A stretch of DNA of 38,143 nucleotides from an uncultured Actinomycetes bacterium (GCA_903872155.1 CAIQJP010000042.1:147028-185170); one strand, 5' to 3'. Shown: positions 11,201 through 18,295, counted from the stretch's first letter. Numbers and translations are program-made. Notes: a model not told the origin generated them from the sequence alone.

Positions 11201-11744
11201 AATTGATGGTCAAGATCTCGAGATGACGCCAGAAATTATGCACATGTTCAGGGGAAGCGACCTTCCACTACGTCGTTCACAAACGGCGTGCGCGTTAAGC
11301 CATTTGTCTTTGTGGATTGAACTCATCAGCAGCGAGCATGATCGCTACATCATCTTTGAAGACGACGCCTTTTTCGCAGACAACTTCAATTCACGACTCG
11401 GTGTACTACTCGGCCAGCTAGACGATGAAAGTGCAATTGACGTGGCTTTTTTGGGACTTCACTACCATGACGATTCACAGCGTCCACAAAGTTCGGTGCA
11501 AACTTTCCGCGAACTACAGATTGATCAATTGATGGGCGGAACTTTCGGTTACCTCATCACAAGATCTGGCGCACAGAAATTATTGAATATTGCACAAGTT
11601 GAGGGAATCCCTTACGGAATTGACACTTTCATGTTGATGAATCGTCATCGAGTACGACTCATTGAATCGTTGCCCAACATCGTCTCATCTCCAGTCGCGC
11701 GAAGTGATGGATCACTTGTTGACTCAGATATTCAGTACGAGTAG
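8283..11744 (+). CDS. Four-module glycosyltransferase: GT2 - TPR - GT2 - GT10-like - GT25-like
   Basis: This 1153-residue protein strings several glycosyltransferases together. Residues 8-115 are a GT-A GT2 domain ('CLAMIVRDAADF', DTGS, and an acidic DADD near 95). About 185-345 are TPR-like helices. Residues 387-610 are a second GT2-like domain (TITTCRRRELF, VDDGSS, HFEEDW). About 640-905 match the GT10 fucosyltransferase C-terminal core, with ENN..NNYVTEKLTDA at 834-850 and PFYWGCPNLEDII after it. About 935-1125 match GT25 (LPS/procollagen galactosyltransferase type): INLDRRADRLDEF, ALSHLSLW, FEDDAF at 1025-1030. No signal peptide or membrane helix is seen, so it should act in the cytoplasm. 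The GTG start at 8283 follows the oxidoreductase stop by one base. The gene ends 8 bases from the end of the convergent collagen-like gene. Sugar donors and acceptor are unknown. Confidence 0.9.
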   Translation: MNQTASRPRICLAMIVRDAADFITETLQSVLPYIDEWVIVDTGSLDNTKQVVQNFFDEARLKGHLVERPWIGFAHNRTEAIALCQGHGDYALMIDADDLIQGQLDLSHLDAAGYCVRFGPHNVYWRPALFSLNKNWEFRGAVHEYAVCLEGDPTVNLNGDYNFVFRSLGNRGKDPLKFQRDIDVLLAEYEKDPDDPRTVFYLAQSYRDHGDTEKAIEWYRHRSDMRGWDEETFVATLELGKLLVQTKAEAESVVETFARAWQLRPSRAEALVELARFHRINEHWFDGYLVAYRASSIPFPEEDRLFVDASAYRWRALDELAICASQLGNHQEAISACHRLLTSPHLPFDQRERVLWNQTYSMKCLGFPQNIIREQPLERRSGPKDDVTFTITTCRRRELFERTMDSFLENCLDHHLISRWICVDDGSSEEDRAAMHERYPFFEFIYKDGSEIGHAKSMNRILYEVHSKYWLHFEEDWQTVKPSHYISAAIAVLDNDDSLIQCVLNRNYAEILDNHNIVGGHLVVSQDHQAVYRVHDYINPESPEFNSLLAQNPGRLTNAYWPGFSLMPSLLRRQAFDGLGSFNPGAGHFERDMADRAMGRGWKTACFDDLTMLNIGRLRIETNPDGPLNAYQLLGVDQFADFEDITVGIVTNWTDGDNVVRQWQRQFPNNGAWKGVRLVTSDGDAVPHFTLVINHPRNEDLPINVNTSIVVHMEPQEGTSLYGDWAKPDSTRFMHVHSRDFALNFLEWHLDISYDQLATTSPSKTADLSAIVTGKRLSPGHHLRLDLIHHLESIEHEIDVFGLDNNESFRNYRGALPWLDKREGLAPYRYTIAVENNSENNYVTEKLTDAILSECLPFYWGCPNLEDIIDPDSFIRLPSDDITAATSIIREAIAKDEYSRRLPAIKRSKEKLLNSLQLAPTISRIIRGHNLLNQTPIHLINLDRRADRLDEFMQRVSLASGDRLASRIERFSAIDGQDLEMTPEIMHMFRGSDLPLRRSQTACALSHLSLWIELISSEHDRYIIFEDDAFFADNFNSRLGVLLGQLDDESAIDVAFLGLHYHDDSQRPQSSVQTFRELQIDQLMGGTFGYLITRSGAQKLLNIAQVEGIPYGIDTFMLMNRHRVRLIESLPNIVSSPVARSDGSLVDSDIQYE

Positions 11745-11752
11745 GTCACTGA

Positions 11753-12763
11753 TCAATTAGGACTGAACGTCGGCATTGGACCTGTGTCGCCCATCGGACC
11801 AGTCGGACCTGGGTAGCCGGTGTCACCAGTTGCTCCAGGCGCACCAGTGTCACCCTGCGGACCAGTCGGACCTTGGTAGCCGGTGTTACCGGTCATACCA
11901 GTAGCGCCAGTCGGACCCCATGCCCCAGTAGGGCCAGTCGGTCCTAGAGCACCTGTTGGGCCGTACACACCAGTCGGACCCCATGCCCCAGTCGGGCCAG
12001 TCGAACCTCGAGCACCAGTCGGACCGTACGCACCAGTCGGACCCCATGCCCCAGTCGCGCCGGTTGCACCGATCGCGCCAGTTGGGCCGTACACACCAGT
12101 CGCTCCCATAGCGCCAGTCGGACCCCATGCCCCAGTCGCGCCGGTTGCACCGATCGCGCCGGTTGAACCCATAGCGCCAGTCACACCAGGAGACCCCGTT
12201 GCGCCAGTCGAACCCGCAGCTCCCGTCGCACCTCGTGCACCGGTTGAGCCATCTACACCCGGGGTTCCTTGAGCACCGGTGTCACCACGTGGGCCAGTCG
12301 GGCCGCCTAGTGGTCCGGTCGGACCAACTGAACCATTTTGCCCGGTGGCCCCAGCTGGGCCAGATGCTCCGTCACGTCCATTTGTCCCATTTATGCCAGC
12401 AGCTCCAGTTGCTCCAGCAAGCCCAGCTGCACCAGTTGCACCATCACGCCCATTTGCTCCGGCGGCACCCGTTGCGCCGTCACGACCGTCACGACCGTTA
12501 ATACCGTTGATTCCGTTCGTGCCGTTTGCACCGTCTTGGCCGGCTAAACCGTCTTGGCCAGCCGCACCATCGATACCGACTGCGCCATCTTTACCAATAA
12601 TTCCGTCGGCACCATCAGCGCCCGAGGCTCCATCCTTGCCGGCAACGACAGAAGCAATAACACCACCACCAACTGCACCGCCGAGGACCGAAATGACCGA
12701 TGACAACAACAATGTGCGTCGCGAAACTTCACTTCCAATTTTCCCGCCAAAGGATGAAGTCAC
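11753..12763 (-). CDS. Exported collagen-like protein with 96 Gly-X-Y triplets
   Basis: The 336-residue protein starts with a Tat-like signal or anchor (SRRTLLL at 14-20 and a hydrophobic Gly/Val/Ala stretch to about 41). It then runs as Gly-X-Y from residue 42 nearly to the end. There are 37 triplets, one extra Gly at 153, and 59 more triplets, ending in a 6-residue PTFSPN tail. The first block is rich in Asp, Asn and Arg (GRD, GQD, GIN). The second is rich in Thr and Pro (GPT, GAT), as in Bacillus BclA, where Thr carries O-glycans. Trp and Tyr in GAW, GVY and GAY triplets are unusual. No globular trimerisation domain or sorting signal is present. The start is GTG at 12763. The neighbour, a GT25-containing enzyme, is a candidate modifier. 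Confidence 0.92.
   Translation of the reverse strand: MTSSFGGKIGSEVSRRTLLLSSVISVLGGAVGGGVIASVVAGKDGASGADGADGIIGKDGAVGIDGAAGQDGLAGQDGANGTNGINGINGRDGRDGATGAAGANGRDGATGAAGLAGATGAAGINGTNGRDGASGPAGATGQNGSVGPTGPLGGPTGPRGDTGAQGTPGVDGSTGARGATGAAGSTGATGSPGVTGAMGSTGAIGATGATGAWGPTGAMGATGVYGPTGAIGATGATGAWGPTGAYGPTGARGSTGPTGAWGPTGVYGPTGALGPTGPTGAWGPTGATGMTGNTGYQGPTGPQGDTGAPGATGDTGYPGPTGPMGDTGPMPTFSPN
11907..12136. repeat. Tandem coding repeat in the collagen region
   Basis: A 23-base unit beginning ccagtcggaccccatg recurs at 11907, 11970, 12033 and 12114, at spacings of 63, 63 and 81 bases, all multiples of 9. On the minus strand it encodes the Gly-Ala-Trp-Gly-Pro-Thr module. It is probably prone to length change by slippage or recombination in steps of whole triplets. 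Confidence 0.85.
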
Positions 12764-12770
12764 AAGAAAT

Positions 12771-12801
12771 ATTGTATCCCTAAGTTACGACCAATGGTCA
12801 A
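12771..12801 (-). promoter_or_regulatory. Putative promoter of the collagen-like gene
   Basis: On the minus strand TTGACC (12801-12796), a 19-base spacer and TACAAT (12776-12771) form a good -35/-10 pair with slightly long spacing. The -10 ends 7 bases before the GTG start at 12763, so the mRNA would be leaderless or nearly so. The rest of the 12764-12910 gap shows nothing else I can name. Confidence 0.5.
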
Positions 12802-12910
12802 GTTGTAGACATAACTTTTGTGTTCCACATTTCACGAATGAAAAGTTGACTCGCCGAGGGAAGCGACATCGAATTTCAACTCAGGCGCTGACAAACAACG
12901 CCATTCGAAA

Positions 12911-13186
12911 TCAGCCGCCGGCAACAGCAGGAATGATGCTCACGGTTTCGCCCGCAGGCACCGGAGTCTCAAGACCCTGCAAGTAACGCACATCATCGTC
13001 AGCAACAAACAAGTTCACGAAGCGACGCAAACCACCATTGTCATCAAACAAACGATCTTTGAATCCGGGATGGACGGCCTCAAGGTTGGCCAACACTTCG
13101 CCAAGGGTTGCGCCTTCAACAGACACGGTGGAATTTCCACCTGAAAGTGGACGAAGGGTTGTCGGAATACGAACGGTCACGGACAT
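12911..13186 (-). CDS. cysO: CysO-like ubiquitin-fold sulfur carrier (MoaD/ThiS family)
   Basis: The 91-residue protein ends in the Gly-Gly tail (VSIIPAVAGG) needed for thiocarboxylation. It closely follows the Mycobacterium CysO pattern: VTVRIPTTLRPLSGG, TLGEVLANLE, RRFVNLFVADDDVR and the AVAGG end. CysO thiocarboxylate gives its sulfur to O-phosphoserine via CysM in an oxidant-resistant cysteine pathway, and Mec then releases cysteine. Neither cysM nor mec is adjacent here, so a role in molybdopterin (MoaD) or another sulfur transfer cannot be excluded, but the sequence pattern favours CysO. It starts at the ATG at 13186, divergent from glycerate kinase. Confidence 0.85.
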   Translation of the reverse strand: MSVTVRIPTTLRPLSGGNSTVSVEGATLGEVLANLEAVHPGFKDRLFDDNGGLRRFVNLFVADDDVRYLQGLETPVPAGETVSIIPAVAGG

Positions 13187-13265
13187 ACCAAAACCCTACC
13201 TACTCGGTCAGGAATATCCCAACTAAAATTCCTGCAAGTTGGCGACCAAGCGCAAGACTGACAAC

Positions 13266-14279
13266 GTGCGAGTTTTGGCGGCAGTCGACAAATTCAAGGG
13301 AACTGCGAGTGCTGCCGACGTTGCCAAAGCAATTGGTCACGCCTGTTGGGAGCTCGGCCACGATTGCGACGAGCTCGCACTAGCCGACGGCGGCGAAGGC
13401 ACCCTCGATATTTTGGGCGGAGCTAATCGAGAATCGGTCGTCACCGGTCCCCTTGGCGACCTCGTCAAAACTCAATGGCGCTTTCACAATGGCACTGCCG
13501 TGATTGAAATGGCTCGTGCATCTGGTCTCTCACTTGTGGGAGGACCCACAAAAAATGATGCAGTGTCGGCATCGACAACCGGAACTGGCGAGCTAATTGA
13601 CAAGGCTCTCGATCTTGGCGCCGAACGCATCATCGTTTGTTTAGGTGGTTCAGCAACAACCGACGGCGGACTTGGTGCAGTGCGCGCAATTCATGCACCA
13701 GCTCGACTGAAGGCAGTTGAGTTTTTAGTTGCCTGTGATGTCACGACACGTTTTGTTGATGCAGCAAAAGTTTTCGGCCCGCAAAAAGGTGCAACGCCAA
13801 GTCAAGTGCGATTGCTCACCGGACGCCTTGAACGTTTGGTGCAGATGTATCGCGAAAATTGCGGTGTCGATGTTTCACAAATCGAAGGTGGCGGTGCTGC
13901 CGGAGGTTTAGCCGGCGGACTCGTTGCGCTTGGTGGCAAGTTAATTCCGGGCTTTGACATGGTTGCCGATGAATTGAATCTCACCGATCGCATGAAGAAT
14001 GCCGATCTTGTGATTACTGGTGAAGGACAACTTGATCACACGAGTTACGAAGGAAAAGTTGTTGGTGGCGTCATTGACAACTGTCAGCATTTCAATACGC
14101 CAGTCGCGGCAATCGTGGGTTCGTACGAGTTTGACACAGAACTTGATAACGAATTCACGCGACCAAAACCGTTGATTTCATTAACAGAAATGTACGGTCA
14201 CGAAAAAGCGATGAATGAACCGTTGTGGTGCATTGAGCACGCCGCGCTTAAATTACTACGGCAAATTTCGCCGCAATAA
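13266..14279 (+). CDS. Glycerate kinase (GarK/GlxK family)
   Basis: Glycerate 2-kinases of this family phosphorylate D-glycerate with ATP in glyoxylate or serine metabolism. The sequence shows the N-terminal 'VRVLAAVDKFKGTASA', the 'LADGGEGTLDIL' motif, the 'CLGGSATTDGGLGAVRA' glycine-rich loop, 'EGGGAAGGLAGGLVAL' and the C-terminal 'VITGEGQLDHTSYEGK' motif. The GTG at 13266 puts the first strand right at the start, as in the family (337 aa). A TTG at 13239 would add nine residues. The protein is slightly shorter than the usual 370-380 residues. Its stop is one base from the stop of the convergent LytR_C gene. Confidence 0.92.
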   Translation: MRVLAAVDKFKGTASAADVAKAIGHACWELGHDCDELALADGGEGTLDILGGANRESVVTGPLGDLVKTQWRFHNGTAVIEMARASGLSLVGGPTKNDAVSASTTGTGELIDKALDLGAERIIVCLGGSATTDGGLGAVRAIHAPARLKAVEFLVACDVTTRFVDAAKVFGPQKGATPSQVRLLTGRLERLVQMYRENCGVDVSQIEGGGAAGGLAGGLVALGGKLIPGFDMVADELNLTDRMKNADLVITGEGQLDHTSYEGKVVGGVIDNCQHFNTPVAAIVGSYEFDTELDNEFTRPKPLISLTEMYGHEKAMNEPLWCIEHAALKLLRQISPQ

Positions 14280-14280
14280 A

Positions 14281-14886
14281 TCAGGCAGGTGCAACTGTTG
14301 TTGTCGTGGTGTCAACTGGGGCTGCAGGCAATGCGCCTGGCAACAACTTGCCAGCGAGGTCAGTGCCCAACATGATCAAGACTTGTGCTTCACCCAGTGA
14401 GCCGCCTTCAACAGGTGCTGGTGTCGCAACCGGCTGAATTTGTACTCCACCTAAAATTTCGGCAACTGCAGTTGCTCCAGTTTCGTAACCAGGCACATAG
14501 AACACCACGGTGACACTTTGCTTGCCATACGTAACATCAGCGTTAATGGGTTGGGTCACAATGAACTGCTCTGACTGCAAAGCCGTCGACATCTGTCCAG
14601 CCGAACCAGTAATACCAGAAGCGTTGGCAACCATGACCTTGAAACCACTGCGCGGCAGCGTTGTTGTTTCAGCAGGAGCCACTGAAGATTCACCAGTTGG
14701 ATCAACGACGGGAGCCTCGGTCACGACAGGTGCAGAACTGTTGTTGTGATCACGATTCACATCGCGCAAAATGAGAAACCCAAGTAACACGGCAATCGCT
14801 GCGACAACCACACTCAGTGTCGTTGAAACGCTGACACCGTTAGAACCGCTACGGCCTGTTGATTCGTTGGCATCTTCTGTGTTCAT
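14281..14886 (-). CDS. Membrane-anchored LytR_C (VirR-like) domain protein
   Basis: The 201-residue protein has a short cytoplasmic N-terminus, one transmembrane helix at about residues 24-42, and a Thr/Pro/Val linker. It then has a LytR C-terminal domain (about 80-160) beginning FKVMVANASGITGSAGQMSTAL. The tail is Ala/Pro/Thr rich. LytR_C domains stand alone in actinobacteria in proteins such as mycobacterial VirR (Rv0431), which affects envelope integrity and vesicle release. It overlaps the upstream DUF3263 gene by 4 bases (ATGA), the same order as Rv0430-Rv0431, which supports the assignment. It probably acts at the outer face of the membrane near the cell wall. Confidence 0.85.
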   Translation of the reverse strand: MNTEDANESTGRSGSNGVSVSTTLSVVVAAIAVLLGFLILRDVNRDHNNSSAPVVTEAPVVDPTGESSVAPAETTTLPRSGFKVMVANASGITGSAGQMSTALQSEQFIVTQPINADVTYGKQSVTVVFYVPGYETGATAVAEILGGVQIQPVATPAPVEGGSLGEAQVLIMLGTDLAGKLLPGALPAAPVDTTTTTVAPA

Positions 14887-15143
14887 GCTTGCAACCCTCC
14901 GGACTCAGAAGCGCCATCAAGACGCATACGACGACGTCGTTCACGCGCCCGTTGTAAGCGGCGAACGACAAGAGGATCGTACGCCAATGCTTCGGCGGTA
15001 TCCAGCAGTCTGTTCAATTCGTTGTAGTAATCGTCGGCAGAACAGCTGAAGCGTTCACGCAACATCGAGTCCTTGACGCCATCTTCGGTCCACCAGCCCC
15101 GTTCAAAATCAAGGATTGCTTGTTCACGTTCGCTTAAGGACAT
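14883..15143 (-). CDS. DUF3263 family protein
   Basis: The 86-residue cytoplasmic protein matches the DUF3263 pattern: LSEREQAILDFERGWW near the start, then 'RERFSCSADDYYNELNRLLD', and an Arg-rich end (RRLQRARERRRRMRL). The segments look like a helix-turn-helix that fits a sigma-like or DNA-binding fold, but no function is established. Its stop overlaps the start of the VirR-like gene by 4 bases, so the two are translationally coupled, as in mycobacteria. Confidence 0.85.
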   Translation of the reverse strand: MSLSEREQAILDFERGWWTEDGVKDSMLRERFSCSADDYYNELNRLLDTAEALAYDPLVVRRLQRARERRRRMRLDGASESGGLQA

Positions 15144-15249
15144 GCCCTAAGCCTGCCCGTTGGAGGTGCCCCAATACAAGCACCGACGGAAACCATTTCC
15201 CGCCGACAAGGGTGCTATAAGAGCCGCCAGCGACTACTCTCCACTCTGC

Positions 15250-15882
15250 ATGAGCAGGGAAAATGCCACCAAACCCTTTGTCATTGGCGTCGCCGGAGGT
15301 ACGTGCTCGGGCAAGACGACCGTCGCCGAGCGATTGGTTGATGTCATTGGCTCAGACAATTTGGCACTGATTCGTCAAGATGCCTATTACATCGATCGCA
15401 CGCACGAGGCTTTTGAGGTCCGCGCGGCAGCCAATTACGACCATCCGGACGCTTTTGAGTGGCCCCTCATGATCAAACAACTGACCGATCTCATTGCCGG
15501 CCAAACCATCGAAGTCCCCATTTACGACTATCCCGATCACAATCGTTCCAAAGACGTTGAAGTCATTCATCCGACCAAGATCGTGGTCTTTGAAGGCATC
15601 TTGGCCTTGATCGATCCTGCGTTACGCGAGTTGTTCGACCTGAAAATATTCGTTGATACCCCAGCCGATATCCGTCTGACGCGACGACTTCAACGTGATA
15701 TCACCGATCGCGGACGTACCCACGACAGCGTGATTGCCCAGTATTTAGCCACCGTTCGACCCAGTCACGAATTTTTCATTGAACCGAGCAAGCGCTTCGC
15801 CGATTTGATTTTCCCTGAGGGGGGCCAAAATGACGCCGCATTCAATGTGCTCGTCGCACGGATTCGTGAAGTTTTACGCTGA
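15250..15882 (+). CDS. udk: Uridine kinase
   Basis: Uridine kinase phosphorylates uridine and cytidine to UMP and CMP in pyrimidine salvage. The P-loop GVAGGTCSGKTT lies at about residues 13-24, followed by RQDAYYID, the 'AANYDHPDAFEWPLM' substrate segment, 'VPIYDYPDHNRS', 'VVFEGILAL' and the 'RRLQRDITDRGRTHDSVIAQY' lid. I start at the ATG at 15250 (210 aa, normal length) because it places the P-loop correctly. The frame is open upstream to a TTG at 15160 without family similarity. A TACTCT box 9 bases upstream could be its -10. Confidence 0.95.
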   Translation: MSRENATKPFVIGVAGGTCSGKTTVAERLVDVIGSDNLALIRQDAYYIDRTHEAFEVRAAANYDHPDAFEWPLMIKQLTDLIAGQTIEVPIYDYPDHNRSKDVEVIHPTKIVVFEGILALIDPALRELFDLKIFVDTPADIRLTRRLQRDITDRGRTHDSVIAQYLATVRPSHEFFIEPSKRFADLIFPEGGQNDAAFNVLVARIREVLR

Positions 15883-15902
15883 TCGAAAACCAGCATGAAG
15901 AG

Positions 15903-15974
15903 AGCCGGGTGTGGGGATTGAACCCACGACCTACCACTTACAAGGCGGTTGCTCTACCACTGAGCTAACCCGGC
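15903..15974 (-). tRNA. tRNA-Thr (anticodon TGT)
   Basis: On the minus strand a full cloverleaf is seen: acceptor GCCGGGT/ACCCGGC, D arm GCTC...GAGC, anticodon stem ACCGC/GTGGT with loop CTTGTAA (anticodon TGT), and T arm GTGGG-TTCAATC-CCCAC. The length is 72 bases. The 3' CCA is not encoded. It lies between udk and rlmB. Confidence 0.97.
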
Positions 15975-15999
15975 GTGTCGCTGACGCAACGCCTGCAGG

Positions 16000-17040
16000 C
16001 TAGCGACGATGACGGGCGACTTCATATGTGGCAAGCGAAGCTGCCACAGAAACATTGAGTGAACTCAGGCGACCCTTCATCGGAATGCTCACAATCAGGT
16101 CACATCGTTCACGAACCAAGCGTGACAGTCCCGATCCTTCAGCACCCATGACCAAGCAAATGCCCTCAGTTGCCAAGTCTCCAAGTTCAAAGAGCGACTT
16201 GTCGGCGGCGTCATCAAGACCCACAACCCAAATACCAAGTTCACGCATACGGGCCAAAGTTGTGGGCAATCCACCCACCACGGCCATCGGCACATATTCG
16301 ATCGCACCAACCGACGTCTTGGCCACCGTGGGCGTGATGTGCACACTGCGGTGACGCGGCAAAATCACGCCGTCAACACCTGCTCCGTCGCAGCAACGCA
16401 ACAATGCTCCCAAGTTGCCGGGATCGGTCACGCCATCAACTGCAACTAAGAACGGTGCTTTGCCTGGTCGACGACGCAGCAACGCATCAATCGGAACCGA
16501 AGGCAACGGTTCAGCATGTGCAAGAACTCCTTGCGGCGCTTCACTGCGTGCGGTGTAATCAAGTTTCTTTCGACTCACTTCAATCACTGGTACGCGGTTG
16601 GCACGCGCGAGTTGTTTGATGTCTTCAACTACGTCACTTTCATCAAGATCGCCAGCGATCCACACTTCGAATGTTCGGCGACGACCAGCAATCAATAGTT
16701 CACGAACTGCTTGACGACCTTCAATCTGGGTGCCACCGAGATCATCATCTTTGTCGCCAGTTGCGCGACCTGAACCGCGTCCCGAACCGCGTCCGGGCTT
16801 GATTGGTCCTGCTTGCACTGGGCCAGTTCGTGCGGCACCACGAGCGTCAGGCACGCGTGGTCCACGACTTGACGGTCCGGGGTTACGACCTTTGGCAACG
16901 GGTCCACCAGAAGATGCAGGCTTTGCTTTAGCTGCCGACACTTTGCGCGACGCGGGACGCTCACGCCCTGCTGGCTTTGGTGCAGGTTTCCCCTTACCGC
17001 CAGACACTGGACGGGGACTCGAACTTTTTCGCGCAGCCAT
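16000..17040 (-). CDS. rlmB: 23S rRNA (guanosine-2'-O)-methyltransferase RlmB-type (SpoU/TrmH family)
   Basis: RlmB methylates the 2'-OH of G2251 in the 23S rRNA peptidyl-transferase loop. The protein (346 aa) has a long Lys/Arg/Pro/Gly-rich disordered N-terminus of about 100 residues, typical of actinobacterial members. The SpoU substrate-binding domain follows (QIEGRQAVRELL to HAEPLPSV). The SPOUT knot domain has DGVTDPGNLGALLRCCDGAGVDG, 'LVMGAEGSGLSRLVRERCD' and 'IPMKGRLSSLNVSVAASLATYE', the three TrmH motifs. The start codon shares one base with the ispF stop, so it is the last gene of an ispD-ispF-rlmB operon. Exact target-site specificity is inferred from the family. Confidence 0.93.
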   Translation of the reverse strand: MAARKSSSPRPVSGGKGKPAPKPAGRERPASRKVSAAKAKPASSGGPVAKGRNPGPSSRGPRVPDARGAARTGPVQAGPIKPGRGSGRGSGRATGDKDDDLGGTQIEGRQAVRELLIAGRRRTFEVWIAGDLDESDVVEDIKQLARANRVPVIEVSRKKLDYTARSEAPQGVLAHAEPLPSVPIDALLRRRPGKAPFLVAVDGVTDPGNLGALLRCCDGAGVDGVILPRHRSVHITPTVAKTSVGAIEYVPMAVVGGLPTTLARMRELGIWVVGLDDAADKSLFELGDLATEGICLVMGAEGSGLSRLVRERCDLIVSIPMKGRLSSLNVSVAASLATYEVARHRR

Positions 17041-17543
17041 CAGACTTCACTCCTGTTTTCCATTTGAAAAATCACGGCAACTGCCCAACAAGCAATACCT
17101 TCTTGACGACCGAGAGCACCAAGGCCTTCGGCTCGACGACCTTTAACCGACACCGGCGCACCAGCGGCAGTTGACAACTTTTGTTGCATTTCGTCACGAC
17201 GCGGTGCCAACTTTGGTTGTTCGCATACAACGCTGCAATCGACGTTGCCAATCACCCAACCTTGAGCACGCACCAACATGGCGACGTGATCGAGAAGTTT
17301 GAGTGAATCGACACCCTTCCATTGTGGATCGGTATCAGGAAAATGCTGACCGATGTCGCCTAGCCCAGCAGCACCTAACAAGGCATCAGCACACGCGTGC
17401 GCAACTGCATCGGCATCGCTATGACCTTCAAGTCCGCGGACACCCTCAAATGTGACGCCACCTAAAACCAATGGTCGGTTCGGATCATCGCTAAAACGAT
17501 GAATGTCAAAACCTTGGCCAACGCGCACTCCGGTGATACTCAT
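17040..17543 (-). CDS. ispF: 2-C-methyl-D-erythritol 2,4-cyclodiphosphate synthase
   Basis: IspF cyclises CDP-ME 2-phosphate with loss of CMP in the non-mevalonate isoprenoid pathway. The zinc ligands Asp13 and His15 (FDIH) and the GHSDADAVAHA segment are present, followed by GLGDIGQHFPDTDPQWKG. The usual KATTTE loop that contacts the nucleotide phosphates reads KGRRAE (134-139) here. The Glu is kept, but the threonines are lost. The protein is 167 aa, of normal length. Its start overlaps the ispD stop by 4 bases. Confidence 0.95.
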   Translation of the reverse strand: MSITGVRVGQGFDIHRFSDDPNRPLVLGGVTFEGVRGLEGHSDADAVAHACADALLGAAGLGDIGQHFPDTDPQWKGVDSLKLLDHVAMLVRAQGWVIGNVDCSVVCEQPKLAPRRDEMQQKLSTAAGAPVSVKGRRAEGLGALGRQEGIACWAVAVIFQMENRSEV

Positions 17544-18274
17544 GAACTCGCCTGCTGACTTGCGATGAATTCACGAGCCCATATCAAATCTTCGGGATGC
17601 GTGATTTTGCGATTATTTGCTTCACCAGACACGACTATGACGGTACCGCCTATTGCCTCCACCAATGATGAATCGTCAGTGCCATCAATCTCGGGAATGT
17701 ACGCCCGACGCAAAATGTCGGCGCGGAATGCCTGAGGAGTTTGCACCGCAACCAAAGTGGCACGGTCAGGAGTATTCACAACATGTGGGACAACGGCATC
17801 AACGGCCGAAGAATGCGCGACTTCAATGACTTTCACTGTGTCGACAACAGGCAAACCCGGAACCGAACCATCGGCACCAGCTTCGACTGCTGCGATCACT
17901 GAGCGATACAACTGCGCTGAAGCAAACGGACGTGCCGCGTCATGAACGAGAACCATTGTCGCGGTGGCGGGGACAGCCGTCAGGCCGTGTCGCACACTTC
18001 CCGTGCGGGTCGGGCCTCCGGCGACCACATGGACCCGAGACTCAGACTGCTGGTTGCTCGCTTCATCTCCGACATCATCAGCAGGCACAACCACAACCAC
18101 GCCATCGCAGTTCGCCAGGGCCACATCAACCGCGTGGTCAAGAATACGGCGATCTCCAATGATTTCGTATTGCTTCATCGTCCCAAAACGACGACCCGAG
18201 CCACCGGCCACGACAATTGTCCATACTTCTGGCGAGGCTCCATTCGGCTGAGTTGTCGGCTGAGCATCGGACAT
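17540..18274 (-). CDS. ispD: 2-C-methyl-D-erythritol 4-phosphate cytidylyltransferase
   Basis: IspD couples MEP to CTP, giving CDP-ME, the step two before IspF. The nucleotidyltransferase signature VVAGGSGRRFG lies at the start of the fold, followed by KQYEIIGDRRIL, VVAGGPTRTGSVRHGL, VLVHDAARPF, 'ATLVAVQTPQAFRADILRRAY' and 'ITHPEDLIWA'. The frame is open upstream to 18418, but that region overlaps the divergent crp, so I use the ATG at 18274 (MSDAQPTT, 244 aa). It leads the ispD-ispF-rlmB operon, and only 21 bases separate it from crp. Confidence 0.95.
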   Translation of the reverse strand: MSDAQPTTQPNGASPEVWTIVVAGGSGRRFGTMKQYEIIGDRRILDHAVDVALANCDGVVVVVPADDVGDEASNQQSESRVHVVAGGPTRTGSVRHGLTAVPATATMVLVHDAARPFASAQLYRSVIAAVEAGADGSVPGLPVVDTVKVIEVAHSSAVDAVVPHVVNTPDRATLVAVQTPQAFRADILRRAYIPEIDGTDDSSLVEAIGGTVIVVSGEANNRKITHPEDLIWAREFIASQQASS

Positions 18275-18295
18275 ACGGGTTGAGGGTAGTACCGT

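Noticed and set aside
11880-12190. Possible CRISPR-like direct repeats
   Set aside because: Repeats lie inside a coding region at multiples of 9 bases and the spacers are also collagen triplets. There are no cas genes.
11883-12986. Long plus-strand frames rich in Pro, Ala and Val opposite the collagen-like gene
   Set aside because: They are the complement of Gly-X-Y codons, which automatically give open frames of PVGP-like repeats. The minus-strand frame has a signal peptide, exact triplet periodicity and a good promoter.
16730-17146. Plus-strand frame over the start of rlmB
   Set aside because: It is the shadow of the Arg/Pro/Gly-rich disordered N-terminus of rlmB and has no family signs.
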